33,048 nt of DNA from Chthoniobacterales bacterium. Lineage in GTDB: Bacteria; Verrucomicrobiota; Verrucomicrobiia; Chthoniobacterales; UBA10450. Shown here one piece after another: positions 17,232 to 26,053 of this stretch; position 1 is the first letter of the stretch; each line of letters starts with the position of its first letter. The stretch covers positions 1 through 33,048 of the forward strand of contig JACCZO010000303.1 in assembly GCA_013695925.1 (NCBI GenBank), given 5' to 3'. Under the pieces are notes generated by a model. The model saw only the letters and a list, made by a program, of their open reading frames with translations, did not search any database and was not told the DNA's origin. Made by a program: the position numbers and the translations under genes.

Positions 17232-18644
17232 TTATTGGCCACTGCCGGGAACTTTGACCCTCACTTCGTTCGAGCAGGTGCCCGTGTCTGTCTCGCAGAC
17301 TTGATAGGTGTGGACTTCCCTACGGCCGGTGCCGAGGTGGTCCTGAGCGCGGCCGTCGTCATCCACCGTCCGGAATGTCACACCGTCACGCAGGACGTTT
17401 ATACTGCCGCCATCCGCCGGGGACCACTCAAGGGCGACAAAACGTTTGCCATGTTCCCCACGGAGCTTTGCGGAGAGCGTGAGTTCGCCGCCCCCGTCGC
17501 TTGTGTAGAGTTCCGCGCTCGCGAGACTGCCGGAATTAGGATTAAAACCACCTGCGGCGAGCACCGCGCCATCGGGTAGCAACGTTGCCGTGTGAGCAAC
17601 CCGTGCAGTGTTGAGACTGCCGGTCGCAGTCCACAGCCCGGTCGCCGGATCATAGAGTTCCGCGCTCGCGACATAGGCGAAGTTACTGTCAAGTCCCCCA
17701 GCGACGAGCACCTGGCCGTTGGGCAGGAGAGTCGCGGTATCCCAATATCGCGCGGTGGCCATGCTGCCCGTCCCGGTCCACAGCCCGGTCGCCGGATCAT
17801 AGAGTTCCGAGCTCGCGAGGAGGTCGTTGCCGTCATATCCCCCCGCAACAAGGACCATGCCGTTTTGTAGCAACGTCGCCGTGGGACCAGACCGTGCAGG
17901 GTTGAGATTGCCCGTGACAATCCAAGTTCCGCTCGCCGGGTCGTACAGTTCGGCGCTCGCGGAAGCAAAGAAGTTGCTGTCAAATCCCCCCGCAACAAGG
18001 ACCATGCCGTTTTGTAGCAACGTCGCCGTGTGTTCAGCCCGTGCAGTGTTGAGACTGCCCGTGACAATCCAAGTTCCGCTCGCCGGGTCGTACAGTTCGG
18101 CGCTCGCGAGGACGTCGTCGCCGTCATATCCCCCCGCAACAAGGACCATGCCGTTTTGTAGCAACGTCGCCGTGTGAAAAACGCGTGGGTTGTTGAGACT
18201 GCCTGTGGCAGTCCAGGTCCCGCTCGCCGGGTCATACAGTTCGGCGCTCGCGGAAGCTAAGTCGTTGCTGTCATATCCCCCTGCAACAAGGACGATGCCG
18301 TTTTGTAGCAACGTCGCTGTGTGAATAACCCGTGCAGTGTTGAGACTGCCCGTGACAATCCAGGTACGGCTCGGCTGGTCGTACAGTTCGGCGCTCGTGA
18401 GAGCAATGATATTGCTGTCATATCCTCCTGCAACAAGGACCATGCCGTTTTGTAGCAACGTCGCCGTGTGAAAGTGGTGTGCAGTGTTGAGATTGCCCGT
18501 GACAGTCCAAGTCCCGCTCTGACCGGTGCACGGTTGCACGAGTAATAGCCCGGCACCGAGAAAAAGTAGCGGGAACGCGATTTGCCGCGCAAGAATTGAA
18601 GTGGCCGATCGAAGCCCGGCAATCAAGGAATGGAATGTTTTCAT
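17232..18644 (-). CDS. Secreted kelch-repeat beta-propeller protein (paralogue 3)
   Basis: [44 protein letters not shown] signal, seven kelch blades and the same C-terminal domain. An in-frame upstream extension reaches 18842. Confidence 0.9.
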   Translation of the reverse strand: MKTFHSLIAGLRSATSILARQIAFPLLFLGAGLLLVQPCTGQSGTWTVTGNLNTAHHFHTATLLQNGMVLVAGGYDSNIIALTSAELYDQPSRTWIVTGSLNTARVIHTATLLQNGIVLVAGGYDSNDLASASAELYDPASGTWTATGSLNNPRVFHTATLLQNGMVLVAGGYDGDDVLASAELYDPASGTWIVTGSLNTARAEHTATLLQNGMVLVAGGFDSNFFASASAELYDPASGTWIVTGNLNPARSGPTATLLQNGMVLVAGGYDGNDLLASSELYDPATGLWTGTGSMATARYWDTATLLPNGQVLVAGGLDSNFAYVASAELYDPATGLWTATGSLNTARVAHTATLLPDGAVLAAGGFNPNSGSLASAELYTSDGGGELTLSAKLRGEHGKRFVALEWSPADGGSINVLRDGVTFRTVDDDGRAQDHLGTGRREVHTYQVCETDTGTCSNEVRVKVPGSGQ

Positions 18645-19140
18645 AGTTTTTGTCTGTATGTGTTTCTGCTTTGTGTCGGCGTCCTGCTGCCGATTCGAGT
18701 TCGTGTGTTTGTCTTCATTCTTGCTAAAAGAAAAGAGCGCGCGGAATTGCAAAAAAGTGCAAGGAGCCCAAAAAGTTTCGCGCGTGGATGGGCGAAAAGC
18801 CGGCAGAATCCCGGCGATAAATGCGACCAAAAATCTGTTCATATTCGAGGCTTCACTAGTTCTCTACGGATTCCAGAAACCGAAGTTTCAAGAAAAGGGA
18901 AAGTTTCGGCCCGCGGCCAGATGTCTGTTGCCTCAACGGCCCGTGGACCCACCGCTCAAAGCAGCCGACGACCGGCGGTTCAAGGACGAGTTTAAGCGGG
19001 AACCGACGGAGCGGCGCAAAGAAATTTCTCCTGCAAAACAGGAGCGCGGTTTGTTGCATCCGACGGCGTTTCGACGATCGAACCCTTAGCGAACGGCGCC
19101 CAATTGAGAGGCGTGCAAGGAGTTTAACCCGGAGATTTCT

Positions 19141-19740
19141 ATGGCAACAAAGCTGGACGGAAAAAAAGTGGCGATCCTGGTCGCCGATGGATTTGAACAG
19201 GTCGAGATGACCAAGCCGCGTGAAGCCCTTAATCAGGCGGGTGCGGAGACGCGGATCGTCTCGATCAAATCCGGCAAAATTCAGGGCATGAACCACGATG
19301 AGAAAGGCGACAAGTTCGAGGTCGATCTCACCCTCTACTCCGCACAAGCCGAGGATTTCGATGCGCTCCTCATCCCGGGCGGTTTGCTGAATCCCGATGC
19401 GATGCGGCAGGAGGAGAGCGCTCTCGAGTTCGTGCGCCATTTCTTTGAGGTCGGCAAACCGGTCGCGGTCATTTGTCACGGGCCGCAGGTACTCATCAAC
19501 GCCGACCTGGTGCGAGGCCGAACGATGACCTCCTGGCCCGCCATTCAGGTGGATATGCGCAACGCCGGGGCCACCTGGGTGGACGAAGAGGTGGTGGTGG
19601 ACAACGGCCTCGTCTCGAGTCGCAAGCCGGACGATATCCCGGCATTTAACCGCATGATGATCAAGGAATTTGCGCAAGGGAAACACGCCGAGTTGCACCA
19701 GACGGAGAAGCAAACTCCTCCGGTCACGCTGGAAACCTGA
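19141..19740 (+). CDS. DJ-1/PfpI family (type 1 glutamine amidotransferase-like) protein
   Basis: KKVAILVADGFEQVEMTKP, LLIPGGLLNPDAMR and AVICHGPQVLINADLVRGRTMTSWP. Confidence 0.95.
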   Translation: MATKLDGKKVAILVADGFEQVEMTKPREALNQAGAETRIVSIKSGKIQGMNHDEKGDKFEVDLTLYSAQAEDFDALLIPGGLLNPDAMRQEESALEFVRHFFEVGKPVAVICHGPQVLINADLVRGRTMTSWPAIQVDMRNAGATWVDEEVVVDNGLVSSRKPDDIPAFNRMMIKEFAQGKHAELHQTEKQTPPVTLET

Positions 19741-19915
19741 TCGTTAGGCGTGCCCTCCCGGGGGGCAGAGACTACGTCGAGGTCGGAACACAATTGCAGT
19801 TGCGTGGCGCGCTCCCGTCCGGCTCGACAGAGTCTCGCTCCACCGCTCCTGCAGGCGCACTTGCACTGCTCCCTTTCCTTTTAGGCGAAGGCGTGGGCAT
19901 ATTGCGAGGCGCGCG

Positions 19916-20533
19916 ATGACTACGGCTAACAAGATCACCCTTATCCGCATCCTGATGATCCCGGCCTTCGTCCTGATGGCGATCTATTATGGCGAGAGCG
20001 TCAAACGCGGCGCGCCGGTGGAATGGCAACGCTACATTGCCATCGTTATTTTCCTGGTGGCCGCGGCGAGCGATGGGCTCGATGGCTATATCGCGCGCCG
20101 CTACAACCAGAAGAGCGCGCTCGGGGTCGTCCTCGATCCCATCGCGGACAAGGGTCTGCTGCTCAGCGCCATTATCACCCTCAGCATCAGCAACTGGAGC
20201 CATATCGACCCGCAATACGGACAATTTCCGACCTGGTTTCCGGTGCTGGTGATCAGTCGCGACGCAGTCATCCTGATTGGGAGCGCGGTCCTGCATCTCT
20301 TGAACGGGAAGGTGACGGTCCGGCCCGCCTGGACCGGAAAGGTCGCGACTTTCCTGCAGATGGCGGCGATCGCCTGGGTGATGCTGCAGCTCATGTTCAT
20401 TCCGCTCATCTACATTGTGGCGGCGGCGGGCTTCTTCACTTTTGTCTCGGGCGTCATCTATGTGAGGGATGGCTTTCGCCAGCTCGGCGCGCAGGGACAC
20501 GCAAACGCGAACGGCGCGCCGGAGAAGCGTTAG
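19916..20533 (+). CDS. pgsA: CDP-diacylglycerol--glycerol-3-phosphate 3-phosphatidyltransferase
   Basis: NKITLIRILMIPAF and the CDP-alcohol phosphatidyltransferase motif SDGLDGYIARRYNQKSALGVVLDPIADK. Confidence 0.93.
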   Translation: MTTANKITLIRILMIPAFVLMAIYYGESVKRGAPVEWQRYIAIVIFLVAAASDGLDGYIARRYNQKSALGVVLDPIADKGLLLSAIITLSISNWSHIDPQYGQFPTWFPVLVISRDAVILIGSAVLHLLNGKVTVRPAWTGKVATFLQMAAIAWVMLQLMFIPLIYIVAAAGFFTFVSGVIYVRDGFRQLGAQGHANANGAPEKR

Positions 20534-20536
20534 GCA

Positions 20537-21895
20537 ATGGAAACAGGAAGCAGCCGCCAGGTCGCAATTGTCGGCCGGCCTAACGTCGGTAAGTCTGCGC
20601 TTTTTAACCGGCTGGTCGGGCGCGACATTGCCATCGTCCATGATCAACCCGGGATTACTCGCGATCGGATTTCCGCCCCGAGCAAACGCGGCGACTCGCC
20701 CTTCACCATCTGGGATACCGGCGGCATTGGCGGCCATGGCGAAACCGAGTTGCTCACCGATGTGCGGACCGCGGCTGACGCTGCCATGCGCGAGGCCGAC
20801 GTGATCGTTTTCGTGGTGGACGCTCAGCAAGGCCTTACGCCGGTCGATCAGGAACTGGCTCAACTTTTACGAAGGTCCAAGCGACCGGTCATTCTTGCGG
20901 TGAACAAGATCGATCATCCCAAACATGAGAACCTGGATGTGGAATTCCAGCGGCTCGGTTTTCCCGACCTGCTCTCGATCAGCGCGGCGCACGGGCTTGG
21001 CATCGATTCGTTAGTCGAAGCAATCGAAGAGCGCCTCCCGCCGATCACCGATCACCAATCACCGATCACCGCTCTTTCCCTCGCCATCATCGGGCGGCCA
21101 AATGTCGGCAAGTCTTCACTCGTTAACGCCATCCTGAGCGATCGCCGCACGATCGTGAGCAACATCCCCGGCACGACCCGGGACGCGGTCGACATCGCCT
21201 ATCGGCATGGCAAGGATGATTTCCTGCTCATCGACACGGCCGGCATTCGCCCGCGGGGAAAACATTCGAGTTCGGTGGAAGTTTTCAGCGTGATGCGCTC
21301 GGAGCGCACAATCCGGCGGGCCGACCTTTGCGTGCTGGTGGTCGATGCTACCAGTGGGGCCACTTTACAGGACAAGAAAATCGCCGCCTTGATGCTGAAA
21401 TCGCAAAAGCCGTCCCTCATCCTGGTCAACAAGTGGGATCTCGTGAAACCGGAGCGCGGGGCGAAGGAGGCGCTCGCCAGGTTGATCAAGGAAACACGCG
21501 AGCGGCTCTTCTTTCTGCCCTACGCGCCGATCCTCGTCGCGTCCGCACTCACCGGCGAAAACGTCGATCGACTTTTCAGCGCGATCCGCAAGATTCGCCG
21601 CGGAGCACAGGCGCGCCTCAGCACCGGAGTGCTCAACCGATTGATGCGCGAAGCATTCGTGGTCAGCCCGCCGCCGATGTCGGCCAACAAGCGGATGAAG
21701 TTGTTTTATGCCACCCAAACGCGCGGAGAAAATCGCCCACTCCCCACTCCCGAGTTTGTTCTCTTCGTGAACGATCCGAAATTGTTGGTCGACACCTACG
21801 CGCGTTATCTTGAGGCGCAAATCCGCAAGGCGGAACCGTTCCCCGGGCTGCCGCTGATGTTGAACTTCCGCTCGCGCTCCGAGAGCAAGTTGTAG
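20537..21895 (+). CDS. der: Ribosome biogenesis GTPase Der (EngA)
   Basis: Two G domains (GRPNVGKSALFNRLVGRD and GRPNVGKSSLVNAILSDRRTIVSNIPGTTRD) and a C-terminal KH-like region. Confidence 0.97.
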   Translation: METGSSRQVAIVGRPNVGKSALFNRLVGRDIAIVHDQPGITRDRISAPSKRGDSPFTIWDTGGIGGHGETELLTDVRTAADAAMREADVIVFVVDAQQGLTPVDQELAQLLRRSKRPVILAVNKIDHPKHENLDVEFQRLGFPDLLSISAAHGLGIDSLVEAIEERLPPITDHQSPITALSLAIIGRPNVGKSSLVNAILSDRRTIVSNIPGTTRDAVDIAYRHGKDDFLLIDTAGIRPRGKHSSSVEVFSVMRSERTIRRADLCVLVVDATSGATLQDKKIAALMLKSQKPSLILVNKWDLVKPERGAKEALARLIKETRERLFFLPYAPILVASALTGENVDRLFSAIRKIRRGAQARLSTGVLNRLMREAFVVSPPPMSANKRMKLFYATQTRGENRPLPTPEFVLFVNDPKLLVDTYARYLEAQIRKAEPFPGLPLMLNFRSRSESKL

Positions 21896-21969
21896 CCGGG
21901 GTCGCTGACCCCGGTGGCGCGTTCTGGCGGCCACGCTTTTCCAAGCCTAGGTCACCGGCCCCGGCTACA
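21891..21969. repeat. Imperfect inverted repeat between convergent der and holB
   Basis: TGTAGCCGGGGTCGCTGACC (21891-21910) is inverted at 21950-21969 (ggtcaccggccccggctaca). The left arm contains the der stop codon. Confidence 0.85.
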
Positions 21970-21979
21970 GGCGGGCTGT

Positions 21980-22951
21980 CTAAAAGCGGAAGATATTCAG
22001 AAACGCGACCTCGATCGCGAGGGCTTCCTGGATGTTGCGGCCGAGGTGGTCGCGCAATTCTTCCAGTCGCCGGATGCGGCGCAGAATTTCTGGAGTCGTT
22101 AGGCGAGCGGCCATCGCTTCCGTGCTCACGCGCGCCTGCGGCAATTCCCGCGTCGCAACGCCGGTGCTGGCGCGCAGAGCATCCGCCCACCAGAGGAAGA
22201 GGGTTTCGATCAACTGCGCGCGCTGTTGCAGGTAAAGACTTTCCGTCAGCGCCTTGTAATGGTCTTCGCGATTGTCCAGCCAGGCGCCCTCGGTTGTCTT
22301 TTTGTAATGCGCTTCCTCGCGCTTCAGCGCCGCGGTGCTTTCGTTCTGGATGCTCTCGCGCATTTGCCCGAGCAGGCTGTGCACGCCCTGCGCGAGCTGG
22401 TACGATTCGTGCACGCTGCCGGCCGATGTGGTCGTTAGGCGATTGAGCAGGTCGAGCAATTGATTCTGTTCGTTCGAGAGCGGAACGTCCGCCGGAGAAG
22501 CGAGTGGAATCTCGATGCAGCGCGAGAGAATGGTTGCTGGCAACACTTCCGGAATGGAACTGAGGAGAAGAAGAAGCGAATTGTTAGGCGGTTCCTCCAG
22601 CGTTTTCAGAAAGGCGTTGGCCGCCTGCGTCATCATCCGGTCGGCCTCGGAAATGACCGCCACCTTGCGCCGGCCGTCGCTCGCCCGCATCTGGAGCGCG
22701 TGCTCGAGGCTGCGGATTTGTTCGATCACGATGCGCCGCGATTTCGATTCCGGGCTCGCGAGATGCACGTCGGGCGCGCTGCCGGCAAAGATTTCTTCGG
22801 CCGGGGCGCCATTCACCCGGTGAGCCAGCTCCGCGGCCAGCTCGCGTTTTCCGCTCCCGGGCGCGCCGGTGATGAGGTAGGCGTGAGCAAGACGGCTGCG
22901 TTTCTGTGCGCTCGCCAGGTATTCGAGCGCGACCTGCGGGGTGAAAGCCAC
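21980..22951 (-). CDS. holB: DNA polymerase III subunit delta'
   Basis: AHAYLITGAPGSGKRELA, KVAVISEADRMMTQAANAFLKTLEEPPNNSLLLLLSS and ATILSRCIEIPL. Confidence 0.88.
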   Translation of the reverse strand: MAFTPQVALEYLASAQKRSRLAHAYLITGAPGSGKRELAAELAHRVNGAPAEEIFAGSAPDVHLASPESKSRRIVIEQIRSLEHALQMRASDGRRKVAVISEADRMMTQAANAFLKTLEEPPNNSLLLLLSSIPEVLPATILSRCIEIPLASPADVPLSNEQNQLLDLLNRLTTTSAGSVHESYQLAQGVHSLLGQMRESIQNESTAALKREEAHYKKTTEGAWLDNREDHYKALTESLYLQQRAQLIETLFLWWADALRASTGVATRELPQARVSTEAMAARLTTPEILRRIRRLEELRDHLGRNIQEALAIEVAFLNIFRF

Positions 22952-22954
22952 GGT

Positions 22955-23638
22955 TCAGGAATGCCGTGAGTGGCGCCGCGCCGGAATCATCCGAGCCAGG
23001 TGCCCGAAGCGCGTCGAAATGATTTCCCAGATTTCCTGTTCGATCTCCTCGATCGGGCGGGTTGCATCGATCACGCGAATCCGATACGGCTCGCGCGCCG
23101 CCAACTCGCGGTAGGCGAGGCAGACCGCTTCGTAGAACTTAAGCGGTTCCTGTTCCATGCGATCGATCCCGGCGGCGGGACGAACCCGGCGCATCATGCG
23201 GGCGCGGGCAGTCTCGACATCGATGTCGAGCAGGAAGGTGAGATCGGGCCAGCATTTGCCGACCGCGAAGGTATTGAGGTGGCCCACCATTTCCTGGTCG
23301 AGACGGCGCGCGACCCCCTGGTAAACCGTGGTCGAATCGGCGAAGCGATCGGAGATGACTACCGTCCCGCGATCGAGCGCGGGCTGGATTACTTCCCTAA
23401 CGAGCTGGCTGCGGCTCGCCTCGAAAAGGAGCAGCTCGGTTTCGGGCGTCATCGCCACACTCTCCGGAGCAAATTGCAAAAGGTGCCGAATCTTTTCGCC
23501 AATCGCGGTCCCGCCCGGCTCACGAGTCACGAGGAGCGGGACACCGGCATTCGTTAGGCGAGAGGCGAGCAGACTGACCTGAGTGGATTTGCCGCAGCCC
23601 TCCGAACCCTCAAAAGTGATGAATGGCAGGCGCGGCAT
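22955..23638 (-). CDS. tmk: Thymidylate kinase
   Basis: FITFEGSEGCGKSTQ, REPGGTAIGEKIR and ISDRFADSTTVYQG. Confidence 0.96.
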   Translation of the reverse strand: MPRLPFITFEGSEGCGKSTQVSLLASRLTNAGVPLLVTREPGGTAIGEKIRHLLQFAPESVAMTPETELLLFEASRSQLVREVIQPALDRGTVVISDRFADSTTVYQGVARRLDQEMVGHLNTFAVGKCWPDLTFLLDIDVETARARMMRRVRPAAGIDRMEQEPLKFYEAVCLAYRELAAREPYRIRVIDATRPIEEIEQEIWEIISTRFGHLARMIPARRHSRHS

Positions 23639-23713
23639 GCGGTCGATTTTGAATCAGATCGCGGCGCTTGTCGAATCTTCTCGCGCGGCGGTCAAAGAGC
23701 GGCGCGGTCGTTC

Positions 23714-24790
23714 CTAATGGGCGGAGCGTTGCAGCAGCTCGACCAACTGATCTTTCCACAATTCAGCGATGGTATGGCTACCGTGTCCGCGCGTCTTCTC
23801 GCTCCGCGGGATGACGAGAGGGCGGCCTTTCGGCACGCGCCTGGTCTCACGCTCGAGAATGCCGAGCTCGGGCGGGTTGATCAGGTCATCGGCGAAATTG
23901 ATCGCGAGCAGGGGAGCACGGATTTTTTCCAGTGCCGGGCCCGGATCGTAATCGTGCGAGGCCTCGACTGCGTAGAGCACGTCGTTGGCGTCGCCCGTCT
24001 TCATGTAGTCGTTGACAAACTTGTCCAGCACCTCGTCCGATTTCGTTAGGCTGGGCGCCTCCTGTTGCCGAACGATCGGATTACTGCTCATAAGCCAGAG
24101 CATCTCGGCCGCGGTGCGCAGGCTGGGCGGCTGGTTCTTGTAGTCGCCCTTCTCCCATGCCGGATCGTTGCGGATGGCGTCGGTGATGATTCGGCGCCAG
24201 GCGCGGTTCCGCCCGGAGATCTGCGTCGGCAGACTCGCCAGGGGCAGGAGCGCGTCCATGAATTCGGGATGGATCTCGCCCCAGAGCCAGGTGTGCATGC
24301 CGCCCATCGAGGTGCCCATGATGAGCCGCGCGTGATTCACGCCCAGCCCGTCGGTCAGGAGCCGGTACTCGGCCTCGACCATGTCGCGATAACCGTAGCG
24401 CGGGAATTTCGCGTGCAGCCCGTCGCTCGGCTTACTCGATTTACCGTGGCCGACGTCGTCCGGCAGGATGATGAAATATTTCGACGCATCGAGCGGCTGG
24501 CCGGGACCGAAAAGCTCGCCGGCAAACTCCGGCCGGATGAACTGCGCGCCGCTCCCAGTCGTGCCATGCATGATGAGGACGGCATTCTGGGTCACGCCCT
24601 GCGCATCTTTCACGGCCTGTCCAAGCGTGCGGTAATGGATGCGCATTTCGGGCAATGTCTCGCCCGAGGTAAAATGGAAATCGCGCAGGACAAAATCGCC
24701 TTCTTTGGGCGCGGGATACTCGGCTGCCCGAAGTGCCATCGGCAGGACGAGCGCAACGAAGAAGAGGATCACGCCACGGCGAAGATTCAT
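23714..24790 (-). CDS. Alpha/beta hydrolase, homoserine acetyltransferase (MetX)-like
   Basis: GQAVKDAQGVTQNAVLIMHGTTGSG, MGTSMGGMHTWLWGEIHPEFMDALLPLAS and FADDLINPPE. Confidence 0.9.
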   Translation of the reverse strand: MNLRRGVILFFVALVLPMALRAAEYPAPKEGDFVLRDFHFTSGETLPEMRIHYRTLGQAVKDAQGVTQNAVLIMHGTTGSGAQFIRPEFAGELFGPGQPLDASKYFIILPDDVGHGKSSKPSDGLHAKFPRYGYRDMVEAEYRLLTDGLGVNHARLIMGTSMGGMHTWLWGEIHPEFMDALLPLASLPTQISGRNRAWRRIITDAIRNDPAWEKGDYKNQPPSLRTAAEMLWLMSSNPIVRQQEAPSLTKSDEVLDKFVNDYMKTGDANDVLYAVEASHDYDPGPALEKIRAPLLAINFADDLINPPELGILERETRRVPKGRPLVIPRSEKTRGHGSHTIAELWKDQLVELLQRSAH

Positions 24791-24845
24791 CGCCGAAACA
24801 TATCGCAACTTTTGCCGGCGTCGCCTCTGTGTTATCGAACGAACG

Positions 24846-25247
24846 ATGAAAAATCACTGGCTGGTGAAACAAGAGCCGGAAGCCTACTCCTGGGATGATT
24901 TCGTGCGCGACGGCCTAACGACATGGAGCGGGGTGCGCAATTTCCAGGCGCGGAACAACCTCCGCGCGATGCGCAAAGGCGACGCGGTGTTGTTTTATCA
25001 CAGCGTAAGCGAGAAGGCGGTCGTCGGAATCGCCCGGGTCACGCGCGAGGCCTTTGCCGACCCGACCGCGAAAGAAGGCGATTGGAGCGCGGTCGAGCTG
25101 AAACCGGTCAAACCTTTGAAGCGGCCGGTTACCCTCGAGCAGATCAAAGCGGAGCCGAAATTGCGTGAGATCGCGCTCCTGCGGAATTCGCGGCTGTCCG
25201 TCCAGCCGCTGGGCAAAGCGGAGTTCGAGTTGATCTGCCGTTTGTAA
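24846..25247 (+). CDS. EVE domain-containing protein
   Basis: MKNHWLVKQEPEAYSWDDFVRDGLTTWSGVRNFQARNNLRAMRKGDAVLFYHS is typical of the EVE/THYN1 family. Confidence 0.95.
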   Translation: MKNHWLVKQEPEAYSWDDFVRDGLTTWSGVRNFQARNNLRAMRKGDAVLFYHSVSEKAVVGIARVTREAFADPTAKEGDWSAVELKPVKPLKRPVTLEQIKAEPKLREIALLRNSRLSVQPLGKAEFELICRL

Positions 25248-25300
25248 TCGCGCGGCCGTTTCAAGCTTGTCCGCTCGTCGAGTCCAGCGAGGATAGCGGC

Positions 25301-26053
25301 GTGCAACGCGCTTTGGTGGTTTCCATTCACGATGTCGCGCCCTCCACGCGCGAGAAAACAGAGCGCATCCTCACGCACCTCGCGCGGCATGGGGTTGACA
25401 CCACTTCGCTCCTGGTCGTGCCCGATTACCATCGGCAGGGCCGCTCCATGGCTGATCCCGATTTCCGCGCCTGGTTGCGGGAACAAGAGGCGAGGGGACA
25501 CGAGATCGTGATCCACGGCTTCTTCCACCAGCGCGCCCGGCGCACGAAGGAAGAGGCGCGCGCCAAGGTCGTGACTCGCTTTTATACGGCGGACGAAGGC
25601 GAGTTCTTCGATCTCGGATATGACGAAGCGCGGTGCCTGATCACCGAGGCGCGCGAAGACCTCGAAAGTCATGGATTTCATCCGCACGGATTCATCGCGC
25701 CCGCCTGGCTCCTCGGGGCGGAAGCGGCGCGAGCGGCGATCGACGCTGGCATGAGCTACTCCACTACCCTGCGCACGGTGCGGGATTTCGCCCGCGACCG
25801 CACCGTCCACTCTCAATCGCTCGTTTACAGCGTGCGCAGCGCCTGGCGCCGAACCATGAGCCTGGCCTGGAATCGCTCCCTCTTTCGGCGGCTCGCCGGA
25901 AACCCGCTCCTCCGCCTTGGGATTCACCCGCCCGATCTCGCGCACTCGGCGATTTGGGAGCAAATCACGATGCTAGTTGATGAGGCCTTGCTCGATCGCC
26001 AGCCGATGACCTATCACGGTTGGCTCGCCTCCGAACCGGTCCTGACGACATGA
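25301..26053 (+). CDS. DUF2334/polysaccharide deacetylase-like protein
   Basis: VVSIHDVAPSTREKTERIL, GHEIVIHGFFHQ and HGFIAPAWLLG. GTG start. Confidence 0.88.
   Translation: MQRALVVSIHDVAPSTREKTERILTHLARHGVDTTSLLVVPDYHRQGRSMADPDFRAWLREQEARGHEIVIHGFFHQRARRTKEEARAKVVTRFYTADEGEFFDLGYDEARCLITEAREDLESHGFHPHGFIAPAWLLGAEAARAAIDAGMSYSTTLRTVRDFARDRTVHSQSLVYSVRSAWRRTMSLAWNRSLFRRLAGNPLLRLGIHPPDLAHSAIWEQITMLVDEALLDRQPMTYHGWLASEPVLTT

Noticed and set aside
18856-19713. 285-aa minus-strand ORF
   Set aside because: Mostly antisense to the well-supported DJ-1/PfpI gene.
21121-21130. CGTTAACG at 21124, considered as another instance of the over-represented word
   Set aside because: It is a palindrome from Val-Asn codons and lacks the AGG portion. 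Not counted.
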